From: UBA830 sp002295635
Lineage (GTDB): Bacteria > Pseudomonadota > Alphaproteobacteria > MPNO01 > UBA830
Direction of reading: 5' to 3'
Length of the DNA: 64,000 nt
NCBI GenBank assembly: GCA_002295635.1
Contig: DBHK01000027.1
Span: forward strand, 62,001-126,000
Below are positions 61,420 to 64,000 of the stretch, piece by piece; position 1 is the stretch's first letter; each line of letters begins with the position of its first letter. The position numbers and the translations under genes were made by a program. The notes below the pieces were generated by a model. The model was not told the DNA's origin, searched no databases, and was given only the letters and a program-made list of their open reading frames with translations.

Positions 61420-62751
61420 ATGGGAATGACAGAAAAAGAAGCATTCATAGCCGCGAATAGATTTGGGCTTGGATCGGACCCGGAAATCCTTGATAAAATA
61501 GGTCGAGATGCTCGCGGTTGGTTGATCAATCAACTTCATTCCGAGGACGATGCTTTGAATTACCTGAACGGTCTTCCTGCCTCCTCACACATGATTTCTG
61601 AGTTTCTGAGGGTGCGAAGAGATGCCAACAGACGACAAAAGTTTAACAAAGAGCGCGCCGCCCCTCTTTACCGCACCGAAATTTATCGTCGAACGGTGGC
61701 CGCTGTTAAGACAGAAACACCGTTCCGAGAACGTTTAGTCCGATTTTGGAGTAATCATTTCACAATTTCGATAACTGTTAGCCGGCTTAGGTCGATCGCC
61801 GGTGCATATGAGCGCGAGGCGATCCGCCCTCACGTAACTGGCCGTTTCGTTGATTTGTTGACGGCGGTGACGCGCCACCCGACCATGCTGATTTATCTCG
61901 ACAATGTTCAATCTACAGGACCAAATTCGTCTTTTGGGCGACGCCGCCGACGCGGCTTGAACGAGAACTTGGCGCGGGAGATACTCGAACTCCATACGCT
62001 CGGGGCCGGTGGTGGGTATACTCAGAAGGACGTGACGGAGTTTGCAAAAATTTTAACTGGTTGGCGGTTCCGTAGTTCTAAATTTGATGACGCCGGCAAT
62101 TTCGCCTTCGCTAAATTTATGCATGAACCCGGACCCAAGACCTTGTTGGGAAAAACCTACCTTGAAAATGGCGTAAATGAGGGCATTCAAGCTTTGCAAG
62201 TTATTGCTCGCCACCCGGCCACAGCAAAGTTTGTTGCAACCAAACTTGCGCGCCATTTCATATCTGATACACCGCCTGCTGAGGCGGTGGAGAAGTTGAG
62301 CCAGATATTCATAGAGTCTGATGGGGATCTAACGGCACTGTCGCAAGCACTTGTCGTATTGCCCTATGCTTGGAAGGAACCTTTTATTAAAATAAAGACG
62401 CCCGCGGAATTGTCTATCTCCGCTTTTCGGCTACTTGGCGTACCGGGGAGACAAAAACAGGCAATGGCCCCGTTCCGACTGTTAGGACAGATGCCTTTTT
62501 CGGCTCCGTCACCCGCGGGTTGGCCAGATACTGCGGAGGATTGGATTAGCCCTGAGTCCATGATCCGAAGGATCCAACTGATGCAGCTATTGGTTAACCG
62601 TCTCCAAACTGATATCGATCCGCGTGCGCTAGCCAGAGATAGCTTCGGGCCGGTCATTTCGGAAAACACCCGACTTTCAGTCGAACGCGCTGAGAGTCGG
62701 AAAAGCGCATTGGCGATTCTTCTCTCAGCTCCAGAATTCCAGCGTCGATGA
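61420..62751 (+). CDS. DUF1800 family protein
   Basis: A 443-residue protein of the DUF1800 family. It starts EAFIAANRFGLGSDPE, and contains RLVRFWSNHFTIS, LNENLAREILELHTLGAGGGYTQKDVTEFAKILTGW, and KFVATKLARHFISDTP, all diagnostic. Its role is unknown; the family is usually paired with DUF1501 and is thought to be involved in an exported process. No signal peptide is seen in this copy. The stop overlaps the next gene by four bases, so they are coupled. Confidence 0.93.
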   Translation: MGMTEKEAFIAANRFGLGSDPEILDKIGRDARGWLINQLHSEDDALNYLNGLPASSHMISEFLRVRRDANRRQKFNKERAAPLYRTEIYRRTVAAVKTETPFRERLVRFWSNHFTISITVSRLRSIAGAYEREAIRPHVTGRFVDLLTAVTRHPTMLIYLDNVQSTGPNSSFGRRRRRGLNENLAREILELHTLGAGGGYTQKDVTEFAKILTGWRFRSSKFDDAGNFAFAKFMHEPGPKTLLGKTYLENGVNEGIQALQVIARHPATAKFVATKLARHFISDTPPAEAVEKLSQIFIESDGDLTALSQALVVLPYAWKEPFIKIKTPAELSISAFRLLGVPGRQKQAMAPFRLLGQMPFSAPSPAGWPDTAEDWISPESMIRRIQLMQLLVNRLQTDIDPRALARDSFGPVISENTRLSVERAESRKSALAILLSAPEFQRR

Positions 62752-63968
62752 AAGTGAAACCTATGTCGTCCCGCAGAGTATTCCTGCAGAATTCCGCTGC
62801 TGCAATTGGACTTTCTGCTGTGGCTGGATTTCCAAATCTGGCCGTCGGCCGCGTTGCGACTGAGAAGAGGCTTCTTTTTGTGATTCTGCGCGGCGGTCTG
62901 GATGGACTGACAGCAGTGCCGCCCTACGCCGATCCGCACTATCGGCCAGCGCGCGGCGCGCTCGCGGTCCCTCCTCCTGGCGAGCGAGATGGTGCAATCG
63001 ATCTAGATAATCGTTTTGGTTTGCACCCCGCATTGGAGCGTCTAATGCCGTTATACCGCAGGGGTGAGTTGTTGATTATGCACGCGATTTCTATACCTGC
63101 TCCGACTCGTTCACATTTTGTGGCTCAGGATTTACTTGAGACTGGTGCCCCTAAGGGGGAGCCCCTTCGGCAAGGTTGGTTGAACCGAGCACTATCTTAT
63201 TTTCCGGTCACTGACACCCGGCTTGGCCTCTCGGTGGGCTATGAAATTCCGAACGTTTTAAGGGGTAATAATCCGGTCGCGTCTTGGGCACCGTCTTGGC
63301 TACCTGAAACAAGGCCCGATCTACTCGATAAACTTGCCGATATATATCAGGACGATCCGTTACTCTCAAAGGCCCTTGCCGAAGGGCGATATGCTCGAGA
63401 AATGTCAAACCGCATTATTGGGGGTAAAGATATGATGAGAAGCGGTAATTTACGCCGCGAGCGTCAGTTTGGCACGCTAACAAAAGCAGCCGGGCGTCTT
63501 CTTGCTGCACCTGATGGAGCACGACTGGCGGTAATTGAAATGGGTGGCTGGGATACTCACACTAACCAAGTGAACCGCCTGAAGCGTAATCTAAAACTAC
63601 TTGGCAATGGCCTTGCTACAATTCCCGACTCGCTCGGTTCCGCGTGGAGAGATACAGTCGTGGTGGTGGCAACTGAGTTCGGTCGGACGGTTCACACTAA
63701 TGGAACAAAGGGAACTGATCACGGCACAGGATCGGCTGCGTTCATTTTGGGTGGTTCGGTTGCGGGTGGCCGCGTCGCCAGCTATTGGCCCGGCCTTGCT
63801 CCTAATCGTCTCTATAAAAACCGTGATTTGGCGGCGACGACCGATATTCGGGGGCTTTTTAAGGCAGTTCTACGAGACCACTTTGGCATCTCCCATGTGG
63901 ATGTAGAAACTTCAATCTTTCCCGACAGCGCCGGTGCAAAAACGCCACCCGGAAAAATTATAATTTAG
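62748..63968 (+). CDS. DUF1501 family protein, Tat-exported
   Basis: A 406-residue DUF1501 protein with a sulfatase/alkaline phosphatase-like fold. The N-terminus MKVKPMSSRRVFLQNSAAA has a twin-arginine motif, so it should leave the cytoplasm folded. Typical blocks are FVILRGGLDGLTAVPPYADPHY, MHAISIPAPTRSHFVAQDLLETG, VIEMGGWDTHTNQ and VATEFGRTVHTNGTKGTDHGTGSAAFILGG with the conserved His and Asp residues. Substrate unknown. It is coupled to the DUF1800 gene, the usual partner. Confidence 0.94.
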   Translation: MKVKPMSSRRVFLQNSAAAIGLSAVAGFPNLAVGRVATEKRLLFVILRGGLDGLTAVPPYADPHYRPARGALAVPPPGERDGAIDLDNRFGLHPALERLMPLYRRGELLIMHAISIPAPTRSHFVAQDLLETGAPKGEPLRQGWLNRALSYFPVTDTRLGLSVGYEIPNVLRGNNPVASWAPSWLPETRPDLLDKLADIYQDDPLLSKALAEGRYAREMSNRIIGGKDMMRSGNLRRERQFGTLTKAAGRLLAAPDGARLAVIEMGGWDTHTNQVNRLKRNLKLLGNGLATIPDSLGSAWRDTVVVVATEFGRTVHTNGTKGTDHGTGSAAFILGGSVAGGRVASYWPGLAPNRLYKNRDLAATTDIRGLFKAVLRDHFGISHVDVETSIFPDSAGAKTPPGKIII

Positions 63969-64000
63969 GGTTCGCGGTCAACCATATAGGCGCGTCTCAA

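Overview
The window looks like the chromosome of an alphaproteobacterium of moderate GC (about 50% by eye), most like the Rhodospirillales. The evidence is the set of alphaproteobacterial families and gene orders: a DUF1491 gene, rpmB near cobT-cobS-dnaJ-bolA, aroK-aroB-CorC, xerD-accA, secA beside a PpiC foldase, argJ-mutT, the series methyltransferase-grxC-nitrilase-DUF1178-ubiG-lysC, and hisS-prfA-prmC-DUF4167-M23 peptidase. It is dense, ordinary chromosome. I saw no rRNA, tRNA, CRISPR array, insertion sequence or prophage.

Layout. 0-8 kb: a cyclopropane fatty acid synthase, an SDR, a DUF1491 protein, an aldehyde dehydrogenase homologue without its catalytic residues, a protease-like PDZ protein without its His and Asp, a HAD hydrolase, a TetA-like MFS pump and ribosomal protein bL28. 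8-10 kb: a RutE-like nitroreductase divergent from an orphan TctC-type binding protein, with two inverted repeats between them. 10-21 kb: cobTS, dnaJ-like, bolA, corC-like, aroKB, a small membrane protein and a large exported protein in front of xerD, then accA. 21-25 kb: secA and a parvulin. 25-32 kb: a block on the minus strand (GST, cupin, hydantoinase/oxoprolinase B and A, aminotransferase) that separates the secA-ppiC pair from argJ-mutT. 34-37 kb: two coupled paralogous MFS carriers. 37-44 kb: the conserved grxC-ubiG-lysC neighbourhood, without comF between the methyltransferase and grxC, and with a nitronate monooxygenase-like gene after lysC. 44-52 kb: a RodZ-like protein, hisS, a glutamyl-tRNA reductase, prfA, prmC, DUF4167 and an M23 peptidase. 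52-56.5 kb: an ADP-forming acyl-CoA synthetase, an acyl-CoA dehydrogenase and a crotonase related to hydroxycinnamoyl-CoA hydratase-lyase, a plausible aromatic-acid side-chain pathway. 56.6-61 kb: a D-threonine aldolase/D-serine dehydratase-like enzyme, an amidohydrolase and a gamma-glutamyltransferase on the minus strand. 61-64 kb: a coupled DUF1800/DUF1501 pair.

The core genes serve translation (bL28, HisS, RF1, PrmC), cofactors (CobST, GluTR, UbiG), amino acid synthesis (AroKB, ArgJ, LysC), lipid synthesis (AccA), secretion (SecA) and chromosome dimer resolution (XerD). Between them sit catabolic islets that suggest a heterotroph using amino-acid derivatives, carboxylates and perhaps plant phenolics. 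The most unusual points are the double active-site loss in the aldehyde dehydrogenase homologue, the degenerate protease-PDZ protein, and a C5-pathway glutamyl-tRNA reductase in an alphaproteobacterial context.
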